From Ricordea florida (taxonomy: Eukaryota > Cnidaria > Anthozoa > Corallimorpharia > Ricordeidae), in the NCBI GenBank assembly GCA_949710005.1, contig OX453280.1, forward strand, positions 10,737,605 to 10,801,604: a stretch of 64,000 bases of DNA, written 5' to 3'. The notes beneath the pieces are model-generated. The model was given only the letters and a program-made list of their open reading frames with translations, ran no database searches and was not told where the DNA came from. Positions 10,213-20,618 of this stretch are shown in pieces (the stretch's first letter is position 1; each line of letters starts with the position of its first letter). Made by a program: the position numbers and the translations under genes.

Positions 10213-11774
10213 GAAATGCCCTTTTCGACCCTCCATATACCTTTAACGAGTTTAATGAGGCTGTTTTCATCTGGATTTCGGCAAGTGTTGTGTACGAAAG
10301 GTTTCAGTTTACTCCAAAATCTATTGGCAATGCGAAGTTCGGCGAGCCTCAGCTGGCTTCGCGTGCGACTGTGCGAATGGGAGGTAGTGAAGAAACGATC
10401 CCAGAAGGGCACGTTGCCATTCTTGTTGAACACAACAAGCAAAGCTCGCCCCATTTTGAAGCAGAGATGAAAGAAGAGTTGTTCGAGAATGCCAAAACAA
10501 AGCTGAAAGTGGCAGCTGCACAAGTTGAAACTGGTTCTCTAATATTCTTGACTAATAATGACATTTCCTACGAACAGGGCAAAGAACTACAAATGTTATT
10601 TTCCAAAGGGGCTTCAAGCCGTCACTTGTATATTATAGACCGGAAAGAAATGTTGCAGATCGTAAGGAGATCGCCCAAACTTCTTGTCCTGGTTCAACAG
10701 GAGTGGATTTGCGCAAGAATTCTGCCTGAGTTGTCAGTAGCTAAACGAGATGGGGGAGACGCATTGATTGAGACTGACACTTCGTTGAAACAGATGGAGC
10801 TAATCGGAAAGTCGGAAGGTACGAGTTACTGCTTGATATTTACTTTTTCTGATTTAATTCATGCAGCAGACGTCTTATTAATATCTAGCAAAATGCCTTG
10901 CTTTTTCCATTCAATAGCAATGGAAACTGGAGCGATCATCACAAGTTCAGCTGTTATTTTTTTTTTTTAATTCGAGAGTCTCAGAATGCCAAAAACGTTA
11001 AGACAATTAAAATAGTTCAAATACTATTCTTAGGCTGGAGAAAGGGAAATGGGAAAATAATGCCCTCTAGAATTTTGTTTACTCTATCATTTTTGGGACT
11101 GTCCGTCTCCAAGCTTCAGCCCACCTCTAAACTTCAGGGACTTGACATCAAGGCCAGTGTTATGACCTAACACCAGCCATAGGCCTAACTAGTTGTGCGT
11201 GATTTAGCGGGGGATGCGTTTGCTTAAGGTATGAGGGGTGCCGGGGGATGCGTTTGTCTAATGGCTAAATTCTATTTTAAAAAGCTGCAGCCGTTTTCCT
11301 GGTTTTGCAAACACGCTAAGCTTGTCCAGTTGCATTTTTCAGCCAGACATGCTTACCCCTAGCCTTCATGACAGATGAGTGTCATGCCTAAATGTGATTG
11401 TGTGTCCAAGTTAAAGAGCTGGCAAGGCTTCTAGTTTTGTTGTCTGTCTCTTATAGTAAAAGCTGGCTTGGTGATATGCGCAAGTACCCTCTTTCAAATT
11501 CAGACAGATATGAAACATTATTCAATCTAAATATGATCACAACACAATGAATTCCTGTCGTCCTAGTATGACAGATATCCTCGCAGTTTCGCAAGGAGAA
11601 GAAATCAAAATGGAGTCGAGTTTTTAAAATGTAAATAACTCTGAAGGAAAAGAGAAAATTGTGTTGCTGTTCCCGAAGATACCAAGGAACCAAGTTTGCC
11701 ACCAAGATTTTCAACGTTTAGGTCATGAATGTGTGTTTTTCATTCAACTTGCGACAAACTCTGAAATCATCTAG
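10213..11774 (+). pseudogene. Copy B of the uncharacterised duplicated gene (two exons, second exon broken)
   Basis: Exon 10213-10818 follows the acceptor gatcttttag and ends GAAG|gtacga. It encodes about 202 residues, starting NALFDPPYTFNEFNEAVF and including TIPEGHVAILVEHNKQSS, ETGSLIFLTNNDISYEQGKE, and LYIIDRKEMLQIVRRSPKLL. A 756-nt intron follows. Exon 11575-11774 (200 nt) joins in phase (G + AT), but TAA at 11625-11627 interrupts it where copy C is open. The arrangement FLTNNDISYEQGKEL followed by LYIIDRKEML is reminiscent of the last strands of Mrr/REase-like folds (I-T-A-ELA, then LIDG-L). No catalytic D-ExK set is evident, so I would not assign a nuclease. First exon and promoter are not seen. 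Confidence 0.5.
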
Positions 11775-12315
11775 GATCAGGCCTAAGATCTTTCTCTTTG
11801 TATCCTGGAAAGCCAACTCGCTCGACGTTTTCTTTTCACAGTTCGATCTTTAGATAATTCCAGTTATACGAAGAAAGGCAAAAGAACGTTTGTTCCTTTT
11901 TCTATTGGAACAGTTTAAACAACTAAATATAGCGCATGAGTTCTTCATACCGAGAGGAAATCGTTAATACACACACTCGAGCCTAAGGATGTGCGTTTTT
12001 TTTTTTCAACCAATTCATGAGATCACATGTAGTGACGCTATATCTGAAATGAGTTTACCCCGTTGATAATAAGTGACGCTAATTCCATTTGTTGCAGTGG
12101 AACTCCGCCTCACGGACACCCCAGTAAAACGGACATTCTGGTTTTACGGACAGTTTTTATCCGTGCTTTGTAAAGGCTGGTTTTCACTTCACAGCTTCAA
12201 AGCTTTGTAATTATGACGCTGCTGTCCGGCGTTTTTACATCTCAGTTTGTGTGAAATTTCGATGTCGCTATTGACAACTTGAACTTCAAGGGCGACTTCC
12301 TTGGTAGACGCGTAC
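10617..12315 (+). repeat. Repeat block B
   Basis: Positions 10617-11733 are the inverse of block A, and about 11,080-12,315 is a direct copy of block C. Homology with C stops at GTAGACGCGTACGAG, where Ty3 sequence begins. This places the 3' edge of the Ty3 remnant at about 12,316. Confidence 0.75.
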
Positions 12316-12319
12316 GAGG

Positions 12320-14888
12320 GCTGTCCTGCGGTGGTCGCACTGAACTGATTTTAGAAGTTTGAACAAATGGTTCTCTAGACTGGCGGAGGTGTCTACGGTT
12401 TCTTCTGTACAGTCTACCACCTTCTGTTCTGACTTTGTAAGAACGGATATTAACCTGGTCTTCCACTCTTGCCTTGAACCATTTCCGTTCTCTGTCACCT
12501 GGTTTAGGGGCTACTCGGACAACTTCTCCTGTCTGTAAAGGTGGGAGCTCCTTGGTGTTTTGATTGTAATACTTGGCTTGTTTAAACTTCTGCTTGAGAA
12601 GTTTCTCCTTCACATCTTCTTGGACCTTTGGTTTAAACAGGTAACTGGTGGTGGGAAACAGTGTTCTTGTTCTGCGTCCAAACATCCTTTGGGCGGGGGA
12701 GCTAGACATTCCTTCAGAAGGAGTGTTCCTCCAGTCAAGTAGGGATAAGTAGGGGTCTGTGCCTGTTTGCTTAGCTTTCTTCATGATGGATTTTGCTGTC
12801 TTGATGGCATTTTTAGCCTTGCCATTACTCTGGGGATAGCCAGGTGAACTTGTGAGGACTTCAAACTCGTAGCTAGTCGCTGAATTCCTGACAACTGAAC
12901 GGCATGTTGTCGCTGATAAGCTGATTTGGGATTCCATGGACTGAAAACTGCTTGCGAAGTATCTTAGCTATCCCCTTTGCGGTCTTAGTTTTGAGACGGT
13001 CTACTTCAAAGTAACTTGAGTAGTAGTCGACCACACAGAGGTAGTCTGTACCATCAAGCGTGAATACATCTGCACCAATCTTTTGCCAAGGTCGATCAGC
13101 AACCTAATTGGAGATGAGAGGCTCCCTTGCTTGGTTTGATTGATAGGACGAACAGATGTCGCACTTTGAAACGTGGTCAATTAAATCGGAATTCTTTCCT
13201 CGCCAATACACGGTTTCTCTTGCTCATCGGAGGCAACTTTGAATTCCGGTATGGGCTCCATGTAACTTCTCTTTAATCTTTGTGCGCAGACTCAAGGGAA
13301 TGACACAGCGCTGAGCTTTGAAGATTAGACCATCCTGCGCTGATAGCTCATCTGTAATCAGGAAATACGGATGGAGACATGTGGGGACTTCCTTCTTCCT
13401 GTCAGGCCATCCGCTGATGATGGTTTCCTTCAGCCATTGAAGAGTATCACTTGAGCTGTTTCTACTTGAATTTCCCTTAGCTGGGGCTCTGAGATTGGGA
13501 GAAAATCAATTGCATGGATAGTTTCAGCTTCCTCTTCAGCCTTGGACTGGATGGTGTTCTTGAGGAAGGCTCTAGATAGTGTCAGCTAGGTACATTTTAG
13601 AGCCAGGCTTGTACCTTAGGTCAACATCGTTCTGCTGGAGTCGTAACAGAAGTCTCTGGAGACGCTTTGGAGCTGAAGTGAGAGGCTTCTTGTAAATCGA
13701 TACCAGAGGTTTGTGGTCAGACCACAAAATTACTCGTCTCCCAAATGTGTAGTGGTGATTGTGTTCCAGCCCAAAGACCTGAGCTAAAAGCCTTCTCAAT
13801 CTGAGAATATCTCTGTTCTGCTGAGGTGAGTGCACGGCTTGCATATGTAACTGGTTGGCCCTCTTGCATCAAAACAAATCCGAGGCCGTTTTGCGATGCA
13901 TCACCTTGTCCTTCAGTTTGGGCTTTTGGGCTGAAATACTTGAGGACTGGGGCTTGTGTAACAGCCACTTTAAGAGACTTCAAGGCATCTTCCTGTTCCT
14001 GGGTCCACTGCCACTCAGCGTCCTTGTGCGTAAGCTTGCGGAGAGGCTGATACAACTCAGACAGATTACTGAGGAACTTCGAAAGATACTTGACCATACC
14101 AATGAGCCGCTGCACACCCTGGACATCAACAGGAGTTTCCATGTTCACTATGGCATCAATCTTCCTGGGATCAGGTTTGACTCCTTCACTGCTTAGCAGA
14201 TGCCCAATGAATGTCACTTATTCGCATTTGAAGTCGAACTTCGCTTTGTTTAATTTAATGTTCCTCTCTCTGCATCTTTTAAATAAACGTACAAGGTTTG
14301 CATCATGATCCCTATCTGCGTCTTCCTTAGTATCACCCTGACCAGTAATCAGTAAATCATCTGCTATTCTATGGATACCAGGCAATCCTTGCAGGTTTTG
14401 ATCAAGCTTCTGTTGGAAGCATTCAGGCGCAGGGTTATTCCATAAGGCATTCGTAAGCAACGATGTCGGCCTCATGGTGTCTAAAAGGTAGTGAGACGAC
14501 TCGACTCGTCATCTAACTCTATCTGGAGAAAGCCATCTTTCAAATCTGCTTTGGAGAAAACTCGTGCTTTCCCAAGTTCTGGCAGAATGTCATCAATCAC
14601 AGGGAGGAGGTGGTGACTTCGATGGAGTGCCTTATTCAGGGGTCTTGGGTCGATGCAGACTCTGAATTTCCCATTCGATTTTGCTGTGATAACTGCACTG
14701 GACACCCACTTAGTGGGCTCTTCTACTTTTGTTAAAACACCAACAGCTATGAGACGGTCAATTTCTTCTTTAAGCTTTCCTTTCAGAGCTACTGGTACTC
14801 TGCGGGGAGGCATGACCACTGGGCAAACTGAGTCATCTACTTCAAGATGTAACTTTCCCTCCATTCTTCCGAGTCCTTTGAAGATGTC
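12320..14888 (-). pseudogene. Ty3 pol: RT, RNase H and integrase, multiply disrupted
   Basis: RT begins in 14864-14481 (KFRVCIDPRPLNKALHRSHH, then VFSKADLKDGFLQIEL). After a frameshift the catalytic box reads HRIADDLLITGQGD (14475-14218), and the thumb follows after a stop (MTFIGHLLSSEGVKPDPRKI). RNase H is split by a frameshift between 13,830 and 13,720 (TYASRALTSAEQRYSQIEKA, then ILWSDHKPLVSIYKKP). The integrase core is shattered around 13,500-12,940. Its last part (12937 on) keeps SPGYPQSNGKAKNAIKTAK, where the usual catalytic Glu position of YPQSNGKAEN is Lys. The C-terminal part includes PLQTGEVVRVAPKPG. At least five lesions make this non-functional. Confidence 0.85.
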
Positions 14889-16265
14889 CTAAAAGTCAGT
14901 TAGCACTTGCTCTTTAGTGAGAGAACTACTCTGAGAGGTGGTGAGAGCTTCATTGGTGTTCACCAGCTGAATATTGTGGTGTTGGACCACGAGAAGATCC
15001 ATTTGTTGTGCTGCACGAGCTCCTATTAACGGCGTGTAGTTACCATCCACTACAACGAACTCGGCGTTATACTTCTTTCTTGTCCTAGGATTACGCATGC
15101 TCACTCTTGCCGTTCCAAGTGCTGAGACTTGCTGCTTGTTGTAAGCTGTCAGTAACTTCTTTGATTTCTGGATCTGTGCAACTCTTGGAAGGTATTTCTT
15201 TGGAAGGACATTGCACGATGCACCAGAGTCAATCTGCATTTTTACGGGTTTCCCTTGTATCTCCATAACAGCATAGATCTTGTTCGGAAAAACAGTCACA
15301 GAATTGATAACTTCAGGAGTACTCACATTATCATCTTCGGTGGAGAGCTCTACAGATAAAATTTCCTCTTCCGATGAGAGATCGGCTTCGACAACGGACA
15401 CTTTCTTTCGAGAGGTTTCCTTCGAGCTTGACTTCGGAGCCTTTGGTTTCTTCTTTCTTGAGCTGGTTTTCTTCTCATGAAGATGGCACTTGCTAGCGAA
15501 GTGATTCTCATTCTTGCACTTCTTGCAGACTTTACCATAAGCGGGACACTTTTCTCGATTTCTTTCGTGAGACTTGCAACAGAATTTGCAGTCTTCAACC
15601 ATACGAACGCTTGACTTGTCAGACGACGATTTGAGCGCATTGACGGCGCTTGATTCGATGTTTTGGTTTGTCATGGCTTGCATTTGCAATTTAGTAGCTT
15701 CGGCGGTTCGGCAGCTATCAAGACATTTATCCAAGTTTAATTTCGGTTCCTGGAGAAGCTTTTTCCTCAGATTATTATCCCTGATACCACAAACTAAACG
15801 ATCGCGAATAAGGTCTTCCTTTAACGTGCCAAACTCGCAGGTTTCGGCAAGCGTGCGAAGTGCTGTTTTGTAGGCGTCAATCGACTCGTCAGATTCTTGT
15901 AGACGATTGTTGAACCTGTACCTTTCGTAAATCACGTTCGTCTTGCCAATACAGTAATTCTGCCACAATTCGAGCACTTTGTCGATGTTTTGCCTGTCAT
16001 CATCCGACGGAAAGGGCAATCCAGTGTGTATTTCCAAAGCATCTGGACCGATACACGTGATAAACGTGGCGACGCGAAGCGTTAAAGGTTGTTTGTCCAA
16101 CCCAGTGACAATTTCGTACGCTTTCCAAATCTGTATCCACTTTTTCCAGTTGGCTGCTAGGTTTCCTTTAGTGTCGAATTTCTGTGGAAGCGATACATTA
16201 GCAATAAACCTGGTAAACGGCGGAGTATTGCAGGGAGCAAAAGGAGCTTCTGCTTCATCTGGCAT
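14889..16265 (-). CDS. Ty3 gag plus aspartic protease (458 codons, open)
   Basis: The ATG at 16265 lies about 120 nt after the primer-binding site. A gag capsid-like helical region contains NLAANWKKWIQIWKAYEIVT and YERYRFNNRLQESDESID. A nucleocapsid zinc-knuckle region follows (CKFCCKSHERNREKCPAYGK, then CKKCKNENHFASKC), then a Lys/Ser-rich linker. The retropepsin motif is VKMQIDSGASCNVLPKKYLP (catalytic D-S-G) with the distal TPLIGARAAQQMDLL. The frame stops at 14889-14891 just before RT, which continues in the same frame after the stop (EGKLHLEVDDSV). The protein would make virus-like particles and cleave the polyprotein. Downstream pol is broken, so the element is dead as a unit. Confidence 0.85.
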   Translation of the reverse strand: MPDEAEAPFAPCNTPPFTRFIANVSLPQKFDTKGNLAANWKKWIQIWKAYEIVTGLDKQPLTLRVATFITCIGPDALEIHTGLPFPSDDDRQNIDKVLELWQNYCIGKTNVIYERYRFNNRLQESDESIDAYKTALRTLAETCEFGTLKEDLIRDRLVCGIRDNNLRKKLLQEPKLNLDKCLDSCRTAEATKLQMQAMTNQNIESSAVNALKSSSDKSSVRMVEDCKFCCKSHERNREKCPAYGKVCKKCKNENHFASKCHLHEKKTSSRKKKPKAPKSSSKETSRKKVSVVEADLSSEEEILSVELSTEDDNVSTPEVINSVTVFPNKIYAVMEIQGKPVKMQIDSGASCNVLPKKYLPRVAQIQKSKKLLTAYNKQQVSALGTARVSMRNPRTRKKYNAEFVVVDGNYTPLIGARAAQQMDLLVVQHHNIQLVNTNEALTTSQSSSLTKEQVLTDF

Positions 16266-16385
16266 GTTCGCGGGTTAAATTAATGGCGGCGCGTTGACAC
16301 ACAATCTTCACTCAATTGGCTTTGAAAGCTGGAAATATTTCCACAGAGGCTTTCAACAACACGACGTCGTCCGCTCCTGACCCCA

Positions 16386-16612
16386 TGTAATGTTACGCTA
16401 TTACGAAGCGTAACCAGGGAAATAAATACAACAAAAACACGACAGTTCTCTATAAGAGCAACGACACGTCTAACATATCTTTAATGCAGCAAGCACATGG
16501 TCCGAGAGTCATGTGACTCGGCATGACGTCACAAACTGTACTTTAAAAGAGTCAAGAGAGACTAAGAGACTGTGGCACAAACTACTCGAAGTAGTTGCTT
16601 ACTGACAATACA
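16386..16612 (-). repeat. 5' LTR of the minus-strand Ty3 remnant (227 bp)
   Basis: On the minus strand it starts TGTATTGTCAG and ends GTAACATTACA, i.e. TG...CA with matching TGTA/TACA ends. It is directly followed by the TGG-type primer-binding site. No second copy is visible at the other end of the element. Confidence 0.65.
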
Positions 16613-16794
16613 TTTCTTTTTCCTTGCCTCAATTTTTTATAAGTTTGTAACCTATTTAATTGACTCATCCCTCCTGTTATTACATGTAAGTCTATTGTTG
16701 GCAGGTTTCCGTTAAAAAGTTATGTTATAAAATAGCAAAGTTACTACGCATTCAATTCTGTGAAAACATTTGCTTTTAAATATTATACTTTAAG

Positions 16795-18247
16795 GAAACC
16801 AGACGCTGATAACAAAATTCAGTACAGTTGCTGGAAATGATCCACAAGAGGGTGGTCCTGGATGTTCATCTGAAGACAAGTCTTCCAGTAAGTTTAGGTG
16901 AAATTGCCTCAAGCCTTCGAAATATCCTCAGTGCATTACATGTCACTCTATGCAATGGAATTCTGAATCTTCTAATTTTCTTGCAAAAAGGGTTTTGATT
17001 ATTTCTAATTCCTGGCTTTTTTTAACACTTTGCTGGTGAGATCAATAAATAAATCAAACTTTTACAAGACTGTAGTGTAAATGACAACCCCTGACTGTAG
17101 TTATAACCTGCGCATAACAACAGATTACTAGACCATTCATCATACCATGTATTTACCTCTCACAAGGCTACAACAATATAGACTTTGACAATTAAGACAA
17201 GTTTAGTTTGTTAATAATTCCCAGAGAACATGTATTCACGCAATAAAAAAAGCAAATTCATTTGGGAGGATAATTAATTCTAAACTACAAATTCTGTAAC
17301 ATGCTATCTTTATTCTAATAATGGAAGCCTTTCATTTTTTTGAATGTCACAAAAGCTTTTACTTATATTCTTGATTTCATCATATGTTTCAATAATTAGC
17401 TATGTTATTAGGCATTTAATGACTTAAATAGTTTTTTGGAAGTGGGTTGTGGAATGGATTGGGTTTTCATACTGACAATTGTTTTTATTTTTTAATAATG
17501 TTAGACACTACAATGCAGGGAAGTATGCCAGTGGATCATGAGGTGCTCATAACTTTAGTATTTCTGACTGTTACCATGGCATCGACTTTCATTTATTTTT
17601 ACTCCTTGCTTACCTGAGTACTTACATTGTATGCTTTTTTTCCATAGGTTTCTGTAATCACATGTAGTGAATTAGAGGTTGATCAGGGAACTGAAGGTAA
17701 TAAGTTGACACAATGTTGCAAGTACCATTCACTTCTTGCCCCTTTAATCAAAAGGTAGCCTACACATATACCCACCCTATGTAAACTGACATTAAGAGAT
17801 TACATTATGAACAAGTTTTCTTTTTTGGTTATACAACATGTAGCTTTGTTAAGTTTCACAGTTTGTTGTTTGTTTAGTTTCTTAGTTTGTTGTTTGTGTT
17901 TCATAGTTTGTTGTTGGTGCTTGTTTGACTGAAGATGGTTTACTGGTTGAACAGTTCTATTTCAGTAATTTATACATAACCTCAGCCGGTCCAAGCGATT
18001 AAAATGTTTCCTTTTTTGTTTTCTTAAGATCCTGAAGAAGAGTATATTGATGCAGAAGAAAGAGAGAAAATGGTAAACATAAGTTTCATAATAATACAAA
18101 TTAAAATCTATTCCTCGAGTATCTCTGACTGACTAATGATAATCCTAGTGGGCCATCCTATTTTCTTCTTTTTTCGTTTTTATTTTTTTTCCTTGACAGA
18201 TCAGAATACTCAATTTTAGTCAAAACAATTTAAGAGATCAAAATTAA
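16795..18247 (+). CDS. Host gene fragment made of small phase-compatible exons
   Basis: Four short segments have good borders and join without a frame conflict. They are about 16,795-16,887 (ends TCTTCCA|gtaagt; TVAGNDPQEGGPGCSSEDKS), 17,505-17,542 (after aatgttag; TTMQGSMPVDHE; weaker donor gtgctc), 17,648-17,696 (after tttccatag; VSVITCSELEVDQGTE; donor gtaata) and 18,029-18,072 (after ttcttaag; PEEEYIDAEEREKM; donor gtaaac). A fifth candidate, 18,200-18,247 after tttccttgacag, continues in phase (IRILNFSQNNLRDQN) and ends in TAA. The product is acidic, with Ser/Glu/Asp-rich character, probably the flexible tail of a larger protein. I do not recognise a domain. Upstream exons may lie left of the Ty3 insertion or be lost. 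The start border of the first exon is uncertain. Confidence 0.55.
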
Positions 18248-18256
18248 TAATGATTA

Positions 18257-18420
18257 GGCCCGGTTCGGACGCCGAACTTTTCGTGAGCCTAACCTAATTC
18301 GAATTAAGGTCGATCCAAACTATTTAGGCCGCCTGAATTGGTTCAGACGTCGAACTATTCATGCACTTAGTTCATTGTATTAGGTTTGCCGCGTGAAAGG
18401 ATCGGCGTCTGAACCCGGCC
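18257..18420. mobile_element. MITE, 164 bp, Harbinger-like (TTA target duplication)
   Basis: The termini are imperfect inverted repeats, GGCCCGGTTCGGACGCCGA on the left against the complement of TCGGCGTCTGAACCCGGCC on the right. They are flanked on both sides by TTA (18254-18256 and 18421-18423). A 3-bp TTA duplication with GG...CC ends is typical of PIF/Harbinger-derived MITEs. It lies 10 bp after the proposed terminal exon. Confidence 0.65.
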
Positions 18421-18423
18421 TTA

Positions 18424-19571
18424 GAATGTCTACATTTTAATTCTGCCACTAGTTTCAGTATTAATATATCCACTTAAGAGCGCCTGTCTGTAAAAATTAG
18501 ACAAATTCCAAATTTCGCGGCAAGCGCGGAAAATTCGATTTCTTTCATATTTTAACGTTCGATAGGCTAGGGTCTAACTAAAATTACTGTATACGTTTTT
18601 TGGTGAAATATCCTTTCGTTTCAAAGAAAAATGCAAATTACAAAAATCCGTTAAAATCGTTATTTGAGGCGCTAGATAATTACACAGGTTTGAGAGCCTC
18701 GCGTGCAAAAACAAATCATTCTACTGTCTTTAATACACTCAAGTATTATTTAGCAATCTCTAAATGTACGTTGGAATGATTTTGGGGAATATTGCGTTGT
18801 TCTTTGCATACGAAATAATTTAATTTCGAAGGCATACAATTCACCTCAGTAAAAATACTTCGTGAATAAAACTAATTTTCACCATGTGCGAAACCTTCAA
18901 ATCGATTAAGCCTCTGGTAGTTGAATGTTCGAAGGATGGTTTATAGATTCTTGTAAACATTTCTTTGGGCAAATGATTAGGAGCGGCGCGAGAGCGTTTC
19001 AAACTCCGTAGAAAATGCAAATATTTGACCTTCAGCGGTTAACTTTGAAGTTGCGGGTCAGACATAAACTTTATTCCCGTGTCTTAAGCCTCATTAAGTT
19101 AAAATACGCCCTCAGAAAAACTTTTGGAAATGTCCTAACCTTATCGTCCAAAGGCCTTTTATGCACGATTCTGTGGTCGCTTGTCGCACAAGGCTGAGCT
19201 CTGCTTGTAACGTCCGATGTATACCACGCAAACTGTCAGCGTATTCAGTGGTCGAACACCAATCTTTGATCAACATTCGGTGCATCTCATTATAACTGCA
19301 TCTTCTTCGACGGGTTGGTCATTTGGTTAGTATTTCTTGGTTTATAATGCAATGATGTTTCGTCTCTGGCATATGCTCAGCATCCTGGAGTTCAAACAGG
19401 TAACCTCAGCTTTTGTTTGACCAGCACTTTTATTTGTTGAAAAGAATTTACGTTCTCGTGAGTTGAGGTTAATCGTCGACTATTATTTTTATTATTTGTA
19501 ATTTTCATGTTTATATTGTAATCGAGGTGATGATGATGATGATTTTTTTTTTTACCTACAGCAAGGAGACA
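18424..19571. other. No gene seen
   Basis: AT-rich sequence with only short unsupported open frames. It could be 3' UTR or intergenic sequence of the preceding gene. AATAAA occurs near 18,866. Confidence 0.4.
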
Positions 19572-19713
19572 AAAGAGTGACCGCTTTAATTTATTCACAT
19601 TCTTTCCTGCAGATTTAATCCAATCAAGAGCCAGCGGGAAAACTGTCCTCGACTTCTGATTGGTTAATGTCTGCATGGAAGAATGTGAATTAATTAAATG
19701 AGGTGACACTTTT
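19572..19713. repeat. Imperfect hairpin/MITE-like inverted repeat (about 140 bp)
   Basis: Left arm 19,572-19,632 (TTTAATTTATTCACATTCTT then CTGCAGATTTAATCCAATCA) pairs with right arm 19,655-19,713, read as complement TTTAATTAATTCACATTCTT then ATGCAGACATTAACCAATCA. The loop is about 22 nt. It resembles a short MITE. The pairing has several mismatches. Confidence 0.55.
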
Positions 19714-19937
19714 AGGCTCCCTGCCTTAAAACAAGAAATTGATGCCACAAGTACCTACTTTTGTTAATGTTCAAGTAGTCACTTTACTAATTTCAAATAT
19801 TTTATTCCACAGGAAAGAGACAAAGAAAAAAACGTTGATCCATTGCCGTCTCATCTATTTCATTAAAGCTACTGAAAAGATACAGTTCAATCAAAGTAAA
19901 AACCTATCTGTGGTCCACAACATGTTGAACTTGTTAA

Positions 19938-20614
19938 GGTGGCCCGAACCTATTTATATGCGCGTTGATTATCTGTCTGTCTTCAGGTTTCGAAATAATT
20001 GACAATTTTTTGTAATAATGGGGTTTTAACCATATGCCGATGTCTCAAACGTTTTTATACCTACAAGAAAATAAATGACCTTTTCTTAAAGTTCGACCAT
20101 CCTTTAGTAAGGATGCCAAAATATAAATAGATTTAGGCAAACCTAAAGGCGGAGCTCCTCACACAGTCCCTCCAAAAATGCTTGAAAACTTGTAGGAAGA
20201 AAATTTTTCCTCCAAAACCGCTATGAATAATCCGTTTCTTCGGCAAAACATTGTAGACTGCTGTAGACCTTCTAAATATCCCGGATGAGTATGGCCTGGC
20301 GGCCATAGTCATCCGGGATATTTAGAAGGTCTTAAACCGAAACGAGGCTTTGTTTTTCGCGCGCTTTTCGTTGGGGCAACATCGTCGTCGCTAGGCGCAC
20401 GCACCCGCGAGCCATGCCGCTAACCACGATGACCATGAAAACTCAAACGCATGGTTTTCTCAATTTCTATCCTCGCACGGTAGTTATGGGGCTCCGCTCT
20501 GCGGCTCTTCGAGCCGCTGTGGAGCTCCGCTAATAGCAATAAGTTAATTCATTTCTGCCGAGAAACGCGATTCTAAAACATAACCAACGCGCATATAAAA
20601 AGATTCGGGCGACC
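19938..20614. mobile_element. MITE of 677 bp with TTAA target duplication (piggyBac-like)
   Basis: The left end GGTGGCCCGAACCTATTTAT and the right end read as complement GGTCGCCCGAATCTTTTTAT are inverted repeats that continue through ATATGCGCGTTG. Both are flanked by TTAA (19934-19937 and 20615-20618), the duplication made by piggyBac transposases. No transposase is encoded. A strong hairpin sits near its centre. Confidence 0.65.
20266..20331. repeat. Near-perfect 31-bp stem hairpin inside the MITE
   Basis: Arm 20266-20296 starts GACCTTCTAAATATCCCGG. It pairs with 20301-20331 with a single mismatch and a 4-nt loop (TGGC). Such a stem could be a nested foldback MITE or a small-RNA source. No other feature explains it. 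Confidence 0.8.
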
Positions 20615-20618
20615 TTAA

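Larger units (their letters stand above)
12316..16612 (-). mobile_element. Ty3/gypsy retrotransposon remnant, 3' truncated
   Basis: Read on the minus strand the order is a single LTR (16612-16386), a primer-binding site beginning TGGGGTCAGG at 16385, gag, protease, RT, RNase H and integrase. The element ends abruptly at 12,316 in block B sequence without a 3' LTR. Several stops and frameshifts interrupt pol. The flank right of the LTR does not match the continuation of block C, so the insertion was followed by a deletion or rearrangement. Confidence 0.85.
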
